The notes beneath the pieces were generated by a model, which was given only the letters and a program-made list of their open reading frames with translations, was not told the DNA's origin and did not search any database. A program made the translations under genes and the position numbers. From Mytilus edulis (Eukaryota > Mollusca > Bivalvia > Mytilida > Mytilidae), in contig NC_092346.1 in the NCBI RefSeq assembly GCF_963676685.1, positions 71,997,821 through 72,061,820 on the forward strand: a DNA stretch of 64,000 nt, written 5' to 3'. Numbering within the stretch: the first letter of the stretch is position 1; every line of letters begins with the position of its first letter. Positions 11,763 to 22,724 of this stretch are shown in pieces.

Positions 11763-12213
11763 AACAAACATGAGCAATACATGGACATTAATTTAGAATA
11801 TTTAAAGATTTTGGTATAAGTTGTAATTCTTTGATAATTTGTATTTATCCACTGCTTTTCTAAATTCTTTGCAATTAAGAGCTTGATGTGTTATAAAGGC
11901 ATAAATTGTCTACTGCTGAAATAAGACTCATACAGTCACTCTTAATGACATCTTTTTTAAAATGTTTAATATTTGATTGTCATATAAAACAATCAATATC
12001 AAGCAATAAAAATATGAATTATGAGACTAAATAGTCATGTCTCTCCATAAAACTCAACTTGTAATTGCTATCAAGGAATTAAAAAATGTGTGATCCTTCA
12101 TTCTTTTCATACAATTCACAAGACAATTTATTCCTAATAAAACTGAGAATGGAAATGGCGAATGTGTCAACAAGACAACCTGAACAAAGAGCAGGAAACT
12201 GTCCAATAAAATT

Positions 12214-12734
12214 GAGAATGGAAATGGGGAATGTGTCAAAGAGACAACAACCCGACCATAGAAAAAAACAACAGCAGAAGGTCACCAACAGGTCTTCAAT
12301 GTAGCGAGAAATTCCAGCACCCAGAGGCGTCCTTCAACTGGCCCCTAAACAATTATATACTAGTTCAGTGATAATGAACACCATACTAATTTCCATATTG
12401 TACACAAGAAACTAAAATTAAAATAATACAAGACTAACAAAGGCCAGAGGCTCCTGACTTGGGACAGGTGCAAAAATGCGGCGGGGTTAAACATGTTTAT
12501 GAGATCTCAACCCTCCCCCTATAACAATTAGCACATTAAAATTCAGTTCAAGAGAAGTCCGAGTCTGATGTCAGAAGATGTAACCAAAGAAAATAAACAA
12601 AATGACAATAATACATAAATAACAACAGACTACTAGCAGTTAACTGACATGCCAGCTCCAGACTTCAATTAAACTGACTGAAAGATTATGATTTCATCAT
12701 ATGAACATCAGGCACAATCCTTCCCGTTAGGGGT
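12214..12734 (+). repeat. Repeat R2, left flank of the RT element
   Basis: Starts caataaaattgagaatgg with gaaatggggaatgtg, passes aactggcccctaaacaa and actagttcagtgataatgaa, and ends ccttcccgttaggggt. It is nearly identical to 47331-47890 except for a ~36-bp deletion after cccctataac. A partial extra copy of the first module precedes it at 12138-12185. Confidence 0.9.
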
Positions 12735-12951
12735 TTAGTATCATACCATCATAACATATATGAGAAGAACATAACCCGTGTCATGCCAACAACTGGTTTT
12801 TGAATAAATGTTTTTAGTTCCGATGCAAAGACCCTATAAGTGAATCAATATTAACGCCAAAATATGCAATCTTTAATGACCTGACAACAGTATCGTAACT
12901 ATATCCCTTCTTAATAAGTCTATTCAAAGGTTTTGTTAGTTTTTGAGGTGA

Positions 12952-13695
12952 CTACTGACACCTTTGTGCTTTATAAAGAATATTTCCATAAAAAATTGGA
13001 TGTGAAATACCTGAACGTATAAGAAGTCTGCATCTTGAGCTATATTTACGAATGATGTCCTTATACCGATGATAAAATTTAATAAATGTTTTGACTAGTT
13101 TGTGATATCGAAAACCCTGGTGTAATAATTTTTCAGTAATACATAAATTTCTCTCGTTAAAATCTAAAACATTGTTACATACACAAGCGAATCGTACAAG
13201 TTGAGATATATAAACACTGTAAGATGGTGACAAGGGAACGTCACCATCTAAAAATGGATAATTAACGATAGGAAATGAAAAATCATCTCTTTTATCATAA
13301 ATTTTAGTATTCAGCTTTCCGTTAGTGATATAGATATCAAGATCTAGAAAAGGGCAGTGGTCATTGTTAGTATTAGCTTTATTTAAAGTAAGTTCAACAG
13401 GATAAATTTCTTTAATATACATACTGAAGTCATCATTATTGAGAGTCAAAATATCATCCAAATATCTAAAAGTATTATTAAATTTGTTTATCAGATGTTG
13501 TTTCGATGGGTCTTTGCTTATTTTTGTCATAAATTGTAACTCATAGCAATACAAAAACAGGTCCGCAATAAGTGGTGCACAGTTAGTCCCCATTGGAATC
13601 CCGATAATCTGACGATATACGGAATCCCCAAAGCGAACAAAAATGTTATCTAGTAAAAATTCAAGGGCATATATAGTATCAAAGCATGCCACCAA
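12952..13695 (-). pseudogene. Reverse transcriptase fragment, probably Penelope-like
   Basis: A 248-codon open frame with RT motifs: GIPMGTNCAPLIADLFL (about residues 32-48, motif B-like), catalytic RYLDDIL (YLDD at 78-81) and CPFLDLDI (114-121), the FLD motif that follows the palm in Penelope-type RTs. A C-terminal thumb-like part ends FYGNILYKAQRCQ before the stop. Upstream on the minus strand a stop codon precedes TTG-GTG, so there is no native start and motif A is missing. I assign it to the Penelope-like group by the YLDD/FLDLDI spacing and the flanking direct repeats; another RT lineage sharing IPMGTNCAPL is possible. The frame is otherwise intact, suggesting fairly recent insertion. 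Confidence 0.75.
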
Positions 13696-13811
13696 TGAGC
13701 CTTAACACAATGAGAAAATCCAGCACCTGGAGGCAAACTTTAGCTGGCTCCTAAACAAAATGGGTACTAGTTCAGTGAAAAAGGACGTCACACTAAACCC
13801 CTGAAAACATA

Positions 13812-14730
13812 AACTAGAGGATCTCAAGAGCCTGTATCGCTCACCTGACTCTACCTGGGTTTTTGAAATCATATAAAAAAAGATAAAATTTGACTACAAC
13901 ACTTGGCCAGCACCTCATTTATGCTATGTTTGGTTTCATTCAATTAAGTGGTTCTCTTAAAGATGAAATTTGTATGTATTTCCCATAGGGTCCTATGTTA
14001 AACTAAGTCCCCCGCTGGCGGCCATCTTGGATGATGGATCGGCTACAAAGTAACAACACTTGGTCAACACCTCATAAGGAACATTCATGCCATGTTTAGT
14101 TTCATTCCATTCAGTGGTTCTCTAGCTAAAAGAAGTCATTTATATGCACTTCCCATAGGGTCCTATGTTAAACTAAGTCCCCTGCTGGCGACCATTTTGG
14201 ATGATGGATCAGCTACAATGTAACAACACTTGGTCAGTATCTCATAAGGAACATTTATGATATGTTTGACTTCATTCCATTCAGTGGTTCTCTAAAAGAT
14301 GTCATTTGTATGTATTTCCCATAGGGTCCTATGTTAAACTTAGTCCCCCGCTGGCGGCCATCTTTGATGATGGATCGGCTACAAAGTAACAACACTTGGT
14401 CAGCATCTCATCAGGAACATTCATACTAGGTTTGGTTTCATTCCATTTAGTGGTTCTCTAAAAGAAGTCATTTGTATGTATTTCCGATAGGGTCCTATGT
14501 TAAACTAAGTCCCCCGCTGGCGGCCATCTTGGATGATGGATGATGGATCGGCTACAAAGTAACAAAATTTGGTCAACACCTCATAAGGAACATTCATACC
14601 ATGTTTGGTTTCATTCCATTCAGTGGTTCTCTAGAAGAAGTTCAAAATGTAAAAAGTTAACGACGACAGACGACGGACGCCAACTGGTGAGAAAAGCTCA
14701 CTTGGCCCTTCGGGCCAGGTGAGCTAAAAA
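13812..14730 (+). mobile_element. Tandem-core element with hairpin 3' end (Helentron/pearl-like)
   Basis: Four copies of a 166-170-bp unit (shared ggtcctatgttaaactaag and gctggcggccatcttgg, at ~13989, 14159, 14325, 14491) follow a start with gctcacctgac. The element ends after gacgacggacgcc in a 31-nt hairpin (14695-14725) that repeats the AGCTCACCTG start in inverted form. Tandem cores plus subterminal inverted repeats and a 3' hairpin are features of bivalve pearl elements and other Helentron-derived non-autonomous elements. It sits inside the right flank of the RT element and is therefore younger than it. Confidence 0.7.
14695..14725 (+). repeat. 31-nt terminal hairpin, copy 1
   Basis: AGCTCACTTGGCCC, loop TTC, then GGGCCAGGTGAGCT: 14-bp arms with one G-T wobble. 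Interpreted as the 3' structure of the tandem-core element. A bacterial-type terminator is excluded by the eukaryotic context. Confidence 0.85.
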
Positions 14731-14989
14731 TGAACTAAAATTCAAAAAAAAAGAAACAAGGCTAACAAAGGCAAAAGGCTCCTGATCAATACTTGGTACA
14801 TGCGCAAAAATGCAGTGGGGTTCAACATGGTTTATGAGATCTGATCCTCCTCTATACTTCTAGCCAATGTTGAAAGAACAAACAGACAGCTTTGTGCACA
14901 GTAAAACTCAGTTTAAAAGAAGTCAAGAGTAAAAGTGTTAAAGAAGACTGCTTATAACTTCTTAACACTTGACCAGTTGCAAGTGTACT

Positions 14990-15525
14990 GTGACGTTTAG
15001 TCTGGGGAAAGTAGTGAATTAGGGCATTGAACTAGCTTTCAGCATGTTCAGTAACTGTCAGTACTCTTAATTGGGTATGTTTTTGTCTTTTTTCCTTATT
15101 ATTTCCCACTCTTTAGTGCAGGGTTAACTGCTTTTAAAATCTCTGCTCATTTGTCCTTCACATGATATTGTTGTCACATTCTAAATAGGAACTAATTAAT
15201 CAGAGCTTCCTGAAATTTGGTTTCAAGCTTCATGCGAGAATGCTATAGCCTTTGATGTGTTTTCACATTTATTGCTCTTCCTATTCCTGTTTACCTACCA
15301 GTAGTTTATGTATATTCTTTCATACACATGTGATGGTCATTTATGTATCATATGTGTCTGTTCTGAGTTGGGAGCCTGTTATTCAGTGGTTGTAGTTTGT
15401 TGATGTATATATGTGTTTTGAACATAAACGAGGCTGTATGGTTCCTTATTTTAATGGACGGAGACGACAGACGCCAAGTGATGAGAAAAGCTCACTTGGC
15501 CCTTTGGGCTAGGTGAGCTAAAAAT
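14990..15525 (+). mobile_element. Second tandem-core family member, 3' end only
   Basis: A second copy of the end module (gacgacagacgcc, then hairpin AGCTCACTTGGCCC-TTT-GGGCTAGGTGAGCT at 15489-15519, then taaaaatt). The tandem core is absent. The preceding ~480 bp (ctttagtgcagggtt, cacatgtgatggtc) do not match copy 1. A short inverted R1 fragment (15374-15452) lies just before the end module. Confidence 0.55.
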
Positions 15526-15717
15526 TAACAGAAACTACCAAAGACCTTCCATCAACAACATTCTCCACATATTACTAGTAATTGATGAATGCTGAAACTG
15601 CAAATACTATCTGCAAATTATGATAATATGTTAACATATGCTTTATGTGACACAATAATACATTGCTTAGTACTAGCCCTGATTTAAATATCTTATTTTT
15701 ATTTTCAAGTCTATTAT

Positions 15718-15925
15718 AAGTTCAACTTCAAAGGTGGTCATGTGGTAGCTTGTTCACCTCAAGGGCGAAAAAAATGTTGTGGGTTCAATCCCTGGCTGGG
15801 TCAAATCATTGACTTTAAAATTGGTATTTGCTGTTTCTCTGCAAAGCACCCAGCATTAGGGAGAAAGAGCAAAGACTGGTTGGCTAGTGAACTAGCACTT
15901 TAAAAAAATAATTCTGCTCAACATG
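15718..15925 (+). repeat. tRNA-derived SINE-like element
   Basis: Carries an A-box-like tggtcatgtggtagcttg and a good B box (gtgggttcaatccctgg) ~45 bp apart, followed by a non-tRNA body (tttaaaattggtatttgctg, aagactggttggct) and an A-rich end. The internal Pol III promoter plus unrelated tail is SINE structure. A second partial head (ggtagtcttgtggtagc, acctcaagg-type) lies at 36757-36797. No complete cloverleaf can be folded, so it is not a functional tRNA gene. Confidence 0.65.
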
Positions 15926-16806
15926 CCGGTCTATTACATAACATAAACATGTTCTTGTCCTGAATATGCACATTAATTTGTCCCCAAACATAAAGCAGCC
16001 ATCAATCATTATCATCAAAGGGTTACAGGGCTGAATATATACGGCAATCTGCATATTGGTGGTCTAGCAGTCCACTTATATTGACAAGGCTGAAGGGGCT
16101 TCCATTTGGCTTTGTGAGATTTTTAAATATGCAACCAGGGTAGTTGGAAATTCCCCGAATGTGAAAGTTTCATCTTTTGCCTCCTGTACTTTGAGAATCA
16201 TGCCAAGCTCAAAATAAGCACAAGAAAGAACCCCTGCAAAAACCATAGGTAACCAGTAGGAAGCCCAAAGTTTTTAGACTTTGGAAACATATTACCCTAT
16301 TTCTTAAGTCATCTAAAATTCCTGCCTTCTTTTGTTTATTCTAAAATTGAAAATGAATATGGAAATGGGGAATCTTCAACATTTTTTAGACAATATTTCA
16401 ATAAATTTGTTTTCATCCTGATTATGCATATAAATAATCTGAGTAGATTTACACTTTTTATGTATCTTGGTTAGTTAAGACACTGATACGTTTTGGAGGG
16501 TACCTGGAGGCAATTTACATATCAATTGGCAAATTCCTTTTGAACAGACATTTGTTAAAAAGTCAAAAATTGACTTAAAAATATGCCATGGGAGAGTTGA
16601 TGACAACAACTTACTCAGATAACTCTGTGGTTTTTTTTTCTTCATTACAGCTGACTTTAAATAATAAAACAAAATGTTTATGAATATGTTTACTGAGTAC
16701 TAGTTGGAATACAGCTTTAACATGCTTAACATGATTACATCATCTGCTCATTGTATGGTATATTATCTAAAGCTGAAAATATACAAACTATATAATCATT
16801 GAAATA
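15926..16806. other. Non-coding stretch, nothing recognised
   Basis: AT-rich spacer and 3' flank of the minus-strand C14orf119 gene. The minus-strand frame 16475-16672 has no domain similarity. Confidence 0.5.
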
Positions 16807-17127
16807 TCACGATGCTGTAGATACTAATTCATTAAACTGCTTAACAAAGTCTGGGCTAACTTCTTGAAGTTTGATTATCAAATTATTTCTATCACTTTCT
16901 GTCCAAGATTCAAACCACTGTGTAAAGAGTTTAAGCTGGCACTGAAAAATACTTGGTGGGCGATCATTCACTTTAAGCTGATGCATTGAATCAAATAACG
17001 TATCTATAGACACTGGGTTTGCCTTGTCAACTAAATCTTTTAAGAAGTCTCCTTTCTGCATCCCACTCCATCCCCTGAACCAATGAATAACACATTCTAT
17101 CTCCGTTTCTGTATTTGAAATTGACAT
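16807..17127 (-). CDS. C14orf119-like (DUF4508) protein
   Basis: A single 106-residue coding exon, TGA at 16809-16807. It matches human C14orf119 (140 aa) along nearly its whole length: an ECVIHWFRGWSGMQKGDFLK opening (residues ~10-29), DLVDKA, NDRPPSIFQCQL (~54-65), QWFESW and a C-terminal SPDFVKQFNELV. Human C14orf119 has an extra N-terminal ~35 residues that this gene lacks. The protein is small, soluble-looking, tryptophan-rich and without membrane segment or signal peptide; its biochemical role is not known to me. A likely 5'UTR splice acceptor (minus strand ttttcag, exon start 17196) lies 69 bp upstream of the ATG. It points away from BRF1, head-to-head, with ~10.5 kb of repeats between. 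Confidence 0.92.
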   Translation of the reverse strand: MSISNTETEIECVIHWFRGWSGMQKGDFLKDLVDKANPVSIDTLFDSMHQLKVNDRPPSIFQCQLKLFTQWFESWTESDRNNLIIKLQEVSPDFVKQFNELVSTAS

Positions 17128-17196
17128 CTTTCTGTTTAGATTGATCTTATTTTATGACTTTCTTTGGGTGTACATCATGAACACTCTTCTTCTATC
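17128..17196 (-). other. Probable 5'UTR part of the C14orf119-like coding exon
   Basis: On the minus strand cactattttcag ends at 17197 and is a good 3' splice site. The 69 bases from there to the ATG contain an out-of-frame ATG (atgatgtacaccc). The transcription start is therefore further upstream and not locatable here. Confidence 0.5.
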
Positions 17197-18433
17197 CTGA
17201 AAATAGTGACAATGTAAAATGATTCTAAAATAGAGAACTGTAAGCATATACTGTACTGTTAGAAACCATTAATTGAAATACAATGTTGTAAAACAAGAAA
17301 TAAAAGTTCAGTTTTTATTACTACAAAAGATGAACTAGATTTAAAGTAATACAAACATTAAAATCTCAATTTCATACACTTTTGGTTTCCAGACAATACT
17401 TTGAGTACAATAAACTCATCATAGATACCAAGAATGAAATTTTGTATTTGTGCCAGAGGCAGGTTTCGTCTACAAAACTAAGATTGATCAGTGACGCTCG
17501 AATCAAAAAAAAAAAGAAGGCAAAATAAAGTACAAAGTTGTAGAGCACTGCACGTTGTGCAAAATTGTCAGGAAAACAGAATTTTGAGTGATAGAAAAAA
17601 AAAATGAAGCTATAGAATAGACCACTTTCGAGTTCATGCGCGCCGTTATGACGTCATTTACCAGATAGAGGGGATCGCCTGTATCCATGCACTATTTACG
17701 TTCATCAAGCGTCTTAGTGATCAACATTGTGTAGGATAAACTAGAAATAATGCTTGTTCTGTAGGTACTTTATGACAATGCCCTAATGACAGAAGTGCTA
17801 ATTGTCAATTTTGAGATTTCAATTTGCTGAAAAATTCGTACAATATAGATTAAAAGTTTTCCAACCACTCGCTCAACATTGAAATGGAAGTGAAGACGCC
17901 CCTAAACGCACAAATGACGTTCACTAAAACCAGAGTTTTTGACGGAAATGCATCGAACTCGAAAGTTGTCTATTGAAAGGCAAGATATGACATGTATGAG
18001 AAGATAACTCTTTGGGTTTGTGTTGCTTATAAAAAAGAAGATGTGGTATGATTGCCAATGAGATAACTCTCCACAAGAGACCAAATGACACAGAAATTAA
18101 TAACTATAGGTCACTGTACAGCCTTCAATTTAGTCTTTAGTTTTCTATATTGTGTTTTGTGTACTCATTATTGTTTGTCTGGTTGTCTTTTTCTTTTTAA
18201 GCCATGGTGTTATGAGTTTATTTTCAGTCTATGAGTTTGAATGTCCGTCTGGTATCTTTCGTCCCTCTCTTACAAGGGTCTTTAAAAATATATAACAAAA
18301 GTAAGAGTCACATGTACAGGAATCTTGTTTCTTGCTACAAAACAAAATAAGTAAATGCATAAAACATAATCATTTCAGTACATCATCTCTACATGTATAA
18401 AAGTTTCATTATCTCAGTTATCTCCCCTTATAG
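17197..18433. repeat. Repeat-rich spacer with nested R1 copy
   Basis: No gene. A dispersed repeat also found at 28835-28985 (gtttgtgttgctta, ttgtctttttcttttt-agccatgg, ctggtatctttcg) spans about 18010-18285. It is split by an R1 copy (18035-18125, gaagatgtggtatg to gccttcaa). The 17400-17990 part is unremarkable. Confidence 0.7.
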
Positions 18434-19130
18434 AGTCAGGGATGCTACTTAAACAAGTGATTTCATTATCACCTGTTTTAGTGATTTTTTATATTCCAAC
18501 TATCACCTATTTAAGTGATTTTGGTGTTTTCTTTGATCTTCAAATGCTAATTTCATTGATTTTCCATATTTTCACAAACTAATTTTCTATAATTTTCCTA
18601 CATAAATCAATTATCCCTTTATCTTTGGATATCAATTTCACCAGTGCGCTTGGGCAGTAAGTTAGTGCACTAAAGCTTTTAAAAGTAACCTTGGGAATTG
18701 TTCTGTAATCAAATATTCATTAACTACTCTTACTATCAGACAAAGGTCAACAATATTGGTTAATCTGATTGATTTTCTTTAAAATTAAAATGATTCATTT
18801 TAAGGTTATGTCCTGTTCTACAAATTATTCCAGTTTTTGTATATTCAAATAAACTGTAAAAACTGGCAGGCTTATTAAGCAAATGACAATTTCTGCATGT
18901 ACATAGTTTTTTCAATGGAATTTTGGTGTTTTTACCAATAAAAAATTCAAGCATGTGGGAAAAATATCCCAAAAAAGTTATAAACACTTATTGAAGTGAT
19001 TAAATTTCAACTTCTCAAATTACTTGTTTCAGTGATTTTGAAAAGTCTGTGCGAAAATTTTAAATATTTTACAGCCAAAATCACTCAAAGAAGTGATTTT
19101 GAAATCACTTGTTTAAGTTCCACCCTGACT
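18434..19130. mobile_element. TIR element with AAGTGATT-rich subterminal repeats
   Basis: Inverted ends: left AGTCAGGGATGCTACTTAAA then caagtgatttca, right the reverse complement with a few mismatches (tgaaatcacttg, ttccaccctgact). The ~700 bp between contain repeated ttaagtgattttg motifs, mostly near the ends. Possible short duplication TTATA on both flanks. A minus-strand frame (18760-18987) contains a CRNCHLLNKP segment but no recognisable transposase. Confidence 0.75.
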
Positions 19131-20365
19131 GTTATATGGCAAAGATAAAAAAAAATTAATCAAACAAAATATTTTGTATTTGTAAAACAGTACGTACTGT
19201 CACAAAAATACAAGATAAAAGGACATAATTTTCTTTACTTAGAAATCATTGTACTAGTATTTGCTGAGGCTCAAACCAAGGAATCCCTACAAAGTAAGCC
19301 ATGATGTGTAAGCCTGCCACCACATTACATATTGAGCTTAACTCCACTAGGCTGAGACTGACCATCACTAGCATGTAGCTAATGGAGAGTTTTTACATTT
19401 CTGCAAGGTATAAAAATGCACCACTAATAATAATAATTATAAATTTGTTATTTTTAGAAGGTAACACAGATAACAAAACAGTTAATCAACCCCATGGCCT
19501 TCTTCATCTTCATGAAATATTTATACATACACAAAGACACACAAAACAAAATGCTATAATTACACTACATGTGTACAAGATCACATATATATATATACTA
19601 GAAAATGTACATAGAATAGATACATGTAGACCAATACCACTGACATGTAAAAAGTATGACGATAATAAAGTGATAGCATTTTAACTACAACAAGTTCTCT
19701 TCTTATATCTTTAAGAGATTAGATTGACAGTTTGCTTTAAAAATATTTACAATTATATTTTCTTTCAAATTTAAAGGCAAAAAGTTTCACAATAAGGTTC
19801 CAGAATACTTATAAGTTCTTTTACCATAATTAGATCCATATGATATCATTGAACAAATATATGATTTTGGGTATATTTATCAACCATTGAACAGCTTGAT
19901 AATAGTTCAGATAAATACCGTATTCAGGTGCTAAATTATTCATACACTTTTATATCATCACTGCTATAAAGTTTTTAATTCTTTTAAAAATGAGGTTGGT
20001 AATGGGGTTAACTTCATGACAAATAACAGTAAAAACTCTTGCCTAATGATGTTAACAGTAATTATTGGTGTATGTCAATAAAATGTGTACTATCTTTTAG
20101 GCGATAAACATTATAAACAATCCAATGTTTTTGACAAATCACGTTAAATATTTACCAAAAATAATGGTTACAATAACGCTATTTGAAACTAAGTCTGACG
20201 ATTCACTATAAGGAAATTTTATGGTTGCCAATGATACACCTCTCCACAAGAGACCAAATGACACAGAAATTAACAACTGTAGGTCACCATAGGGCCTTCA
20301 ACAACGAGCAAAGCTCATACCGCATAGTTAATTTTCTTTTTTTTTTTTATATTGACTGTTACACA
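19131..20365. other. Non-coding; contains an R1 fragment
   Basis: Simple AAT-type repeats near 19424 and a partial R1 copy at 20218-20335 (ctctccacaagagacc, ggtcaccatagggcc, cataccgcatag). No gene seen. Confidence 0.6.
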
Positions 20366-20597
20366 GGGTTCTCATTTGGGGGTTCCGATCCCAGATCCCG
20401 CTTACTGTTTTGTCAGATTCCTGTATCCCGCTTACACTATGTACGTAAGCAATTCTCATTTTTTTTGTCATTTCCTGGGTCCCGCTAAACCTCATTTCCT
20501 GTTTTCACGACACAATAATTTGACTTTCATGTGTCCCGCTTACAAAAAATCGGCAAAATTGAATCCCGCGTCACGCTTAGACCCCAATGAGACCCAC
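20366..20597. mobile_element. Small inverted-repeat element (MITE-like)
   Basis: Ends GGGTTCTCATTTGGGGG and the inverted ACCCCAATGAGACCC; the interior has three or four tcccgcttac motifs. About 230 bp. The two open frames through it are artefacts of the lack of AT-rich stops. Confidence 0.55.
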
Positions 20598-22259
20598 TTA
20601 CACATTTTACACTTTTTAAAAAATTGTAAAAACCAGATATCACTGTGTGATACTTTTAATGTGAATAAAAGTTATAAGGACTGAAAGGGAAAATCAGTAA
20701 TTGTTGTCTAGGGCCATAACTGTCATTTGAGACATGTAATATATCTGGCTGTGGTTAAAGTCTGTAGATTTAAGATTAGATTTCTATAGGCATGTTTAAA
20801 TTTTAATAGTCCCTGTTTGGTTTGTTTAGTGTTCCCTTCAATCATGCAATCATGTTTACCTATCTACTTGATTTTTGTATAAAAAAAGAGACATAAAGTT
20901 CACTGAAATAAACTTTCATACAGACTGTATTACAGGTATCTGTCTAAGAAGGCAATAAACACCGGTCGGGTACGAATTTTGTTTAGCCTGTCCCATAAAA
21001 AATGTGATGCACATCATGCAAAGTTTTACTATTATTTTTTTTAACTGTATTTGAATATAAAAAAATATATATAGTTATAGTGATTTAGTTATGAATAATA
21101 TAATTTAACGTTTGGCAGATAAATGAAAGGTTTGGTATTCCACATACCTTCTATAAATACATTTCCACGGGGAATATCGCACATGTTTCATCATTCTATG
21201 TCAATTTCCGGTCTAAATAATAATGTTGATTTTTGAAATTGTAAGTTGGTAGAGTTCAAAGCATCATACCGAATACGTTTTGCATTCATAATTTTCATTT
21301 ATATAGTAGACGCTAGACATACATTATTGACTATTGTAAGGTTTTAGGGCGATCTTTCATTCATGGTTTGACAAATATTCAAGGTTCATCAAAACAAATT
21401 GTGATACATGTAAATGTACACCTAACAAACTAATCTCACCTGTCCATTTGGCTAAGTTTTAAGGCCTTGCATCCACTAGATATATGAAAGTTAAAATAAA
21501 TATTGTGTTGTGTTTTTTTTTAATTTATTTATGGGAGAATGGAAATGGGGAATGTGCCAAAGAGACAACAACCCGACCATAGAGCAGACAACAGCAGAAG
21601 GTCACCAACAGGTCTTCAATGCAACGCATGTTCACCCTGAGTCCGGTCGCCCACAGAGTCCACCCCCAGGTTTACTTCTCCCTCTTTTTATTGAAAAATT
21701 AGGGTATTAAAGTTTAATAAACATATTTAGATACAAATGTATTTTTATGGTAAAATGTATATATATATAATATGAGGCAGGCATTACCTGTAAATGGGGA
21801 CGAAGTCTGTATGAATTATTTTTTTGTAACTTAATTATTTGTCAAAAAAAAGAAACGGAAATACCGTAACGTTTCCGATTTTGGTTCTGTTGTAAGGGAT
21901 TTTAGTTGTGACGTTATTTAAATTATGACGTCATATGCAATGTAAACAAAGAAACGCTATCATGATTAGGTAACGTTTTTTTCATATCAAGGAATTATAA
22001 AAAATGAAATTGGTATTGCACGTTCCTTCCTATTTTATACTAGACTGATAAATATATATTTTACTCAAAGTTCCATACAAACGAGACCGGAAAAAGGAAG
22101 TATATTGTACATTTCTGCGCAGGTCCGGGATTTCAAAACATGACATAAAAAAAATTGAACGATTTTGAGTTCATTAGTACAATGAAAAATTCGGGAAATT
22201 TTCCGGAATTTTTTTTTTTTATTGAATTTTCTACTGTTATTGGGGACTTCGTCCCCATA
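20598..22259. other. Non-coding; short R2 fragment and a strong hairpin
   Basis: An R2 fragment (agaatggaaatggggaatg, cccgaccatagagc, ggtcaccaacaggtc) occupies 21535-21640. A perfect GGGGACTTCGTCCCC hairpin lies at ~22241-22255 and a related ggggacgaagtc near 21797. No gene. Confidence 0.6.
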
Positions 22260-22499
22260 TTAGAATAACACTTATAATGACTAAATAACACTTGAAATTT
22301 TAATATTAGCACATATTGGTGACTTTTAAACATTGATTATTAAATAATAGTATATTATCAATGTATTTTATAACTTATAAATGAGTTACCAAAAGCAGAT
22401 AAGTTCATAAAAAACTTTTTTAAATTTAGTGTGTACATCCAATTTGGTGTCTTGACCACGGAAATCACAATGGCTGCCATGTTCGATGTGGGTACTTAT

Positions 22500-22665
22500 A
22501 AAGTGAGAAACGGAATCGAAACGAAACGAAACGAAATATAACGAAACGAAACGAAATACAACGAAACGCAACGAAATACAACGAAACGAAACGAAATGAA
22601 AAAATGAAGAAACGAAACGAAATGGAAAATGAAGAAACGAAATACAACGAAATAAACGAAATAGG
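22500..22665. repeat. CGAAA simple-repeat tract, left arm
   Basis: Irregular array of cgaaa/acgaaata units; mirrored as tttcg units at 24897-25025. Long minus-strand frames rich in Phe-Arg-Ser here are translation of the repeat. Confidence 0.9.
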
Positions 22666-22724
22666 CCTATATAAAATATATCTTTTACATTGTTTTAGGA
22701 GGTTAGGATTTTGATTTTAAACAG

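Larger units (their letters stand above)
12130..14940 (-). mobile_element. Probable Penelope-like RT element with direct flanking repeats, interrupted
   Basis: A minus-strand RT frame (12952-13695) is flanked on both sides by same-orientation copies of repeat R2. The left R2 is at 12214-12734. The right R2 begins near 13710 (gagaaaatccagcacctgg, ctggctcctaaac, tactagttcagtg) and resumes at 14744-14940 after the tandem-core insertion at 13812-14730. An RT between direct, LTR-like repeats is the arrangement of Penelope-like elements (pLTRs). The RT is 5'-truncated and no GIY-YIG domain is seen, so the copy is dead. Boundaries are approximate. Confidence 0.6.

Noticed and set aside
14695-14725. 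Rho-independent terminator
   Set aside because: Eukaryotic context; the same hairpin recurs at 15489 as a mobile-element end and is followed by A rather than T.
15718-15790. Functional tRNA gene
   Set aside because: Good B box but no complete cloverleaf; followed by a SINE-type body and A-rich tail.
17503-18084. Two minus-strand frames upstream of the C14orf119-like gene
   Set aside because: No homology, and one overlaps an R1 repeat; not supported as upstream coding exons.
20183-20684. Two overlapping frames of about 100 residues
   Set aside because: They run through an R1 fragment and the small inverted-repeat element with tcccgcttac motifs; repeat-derived.
22386-22647. Phe/Arg/Ser-rich minus-strand frames
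   Set aside because: Pure translation of the CGAAA simple-repeat tract in the inverted repeat arm.
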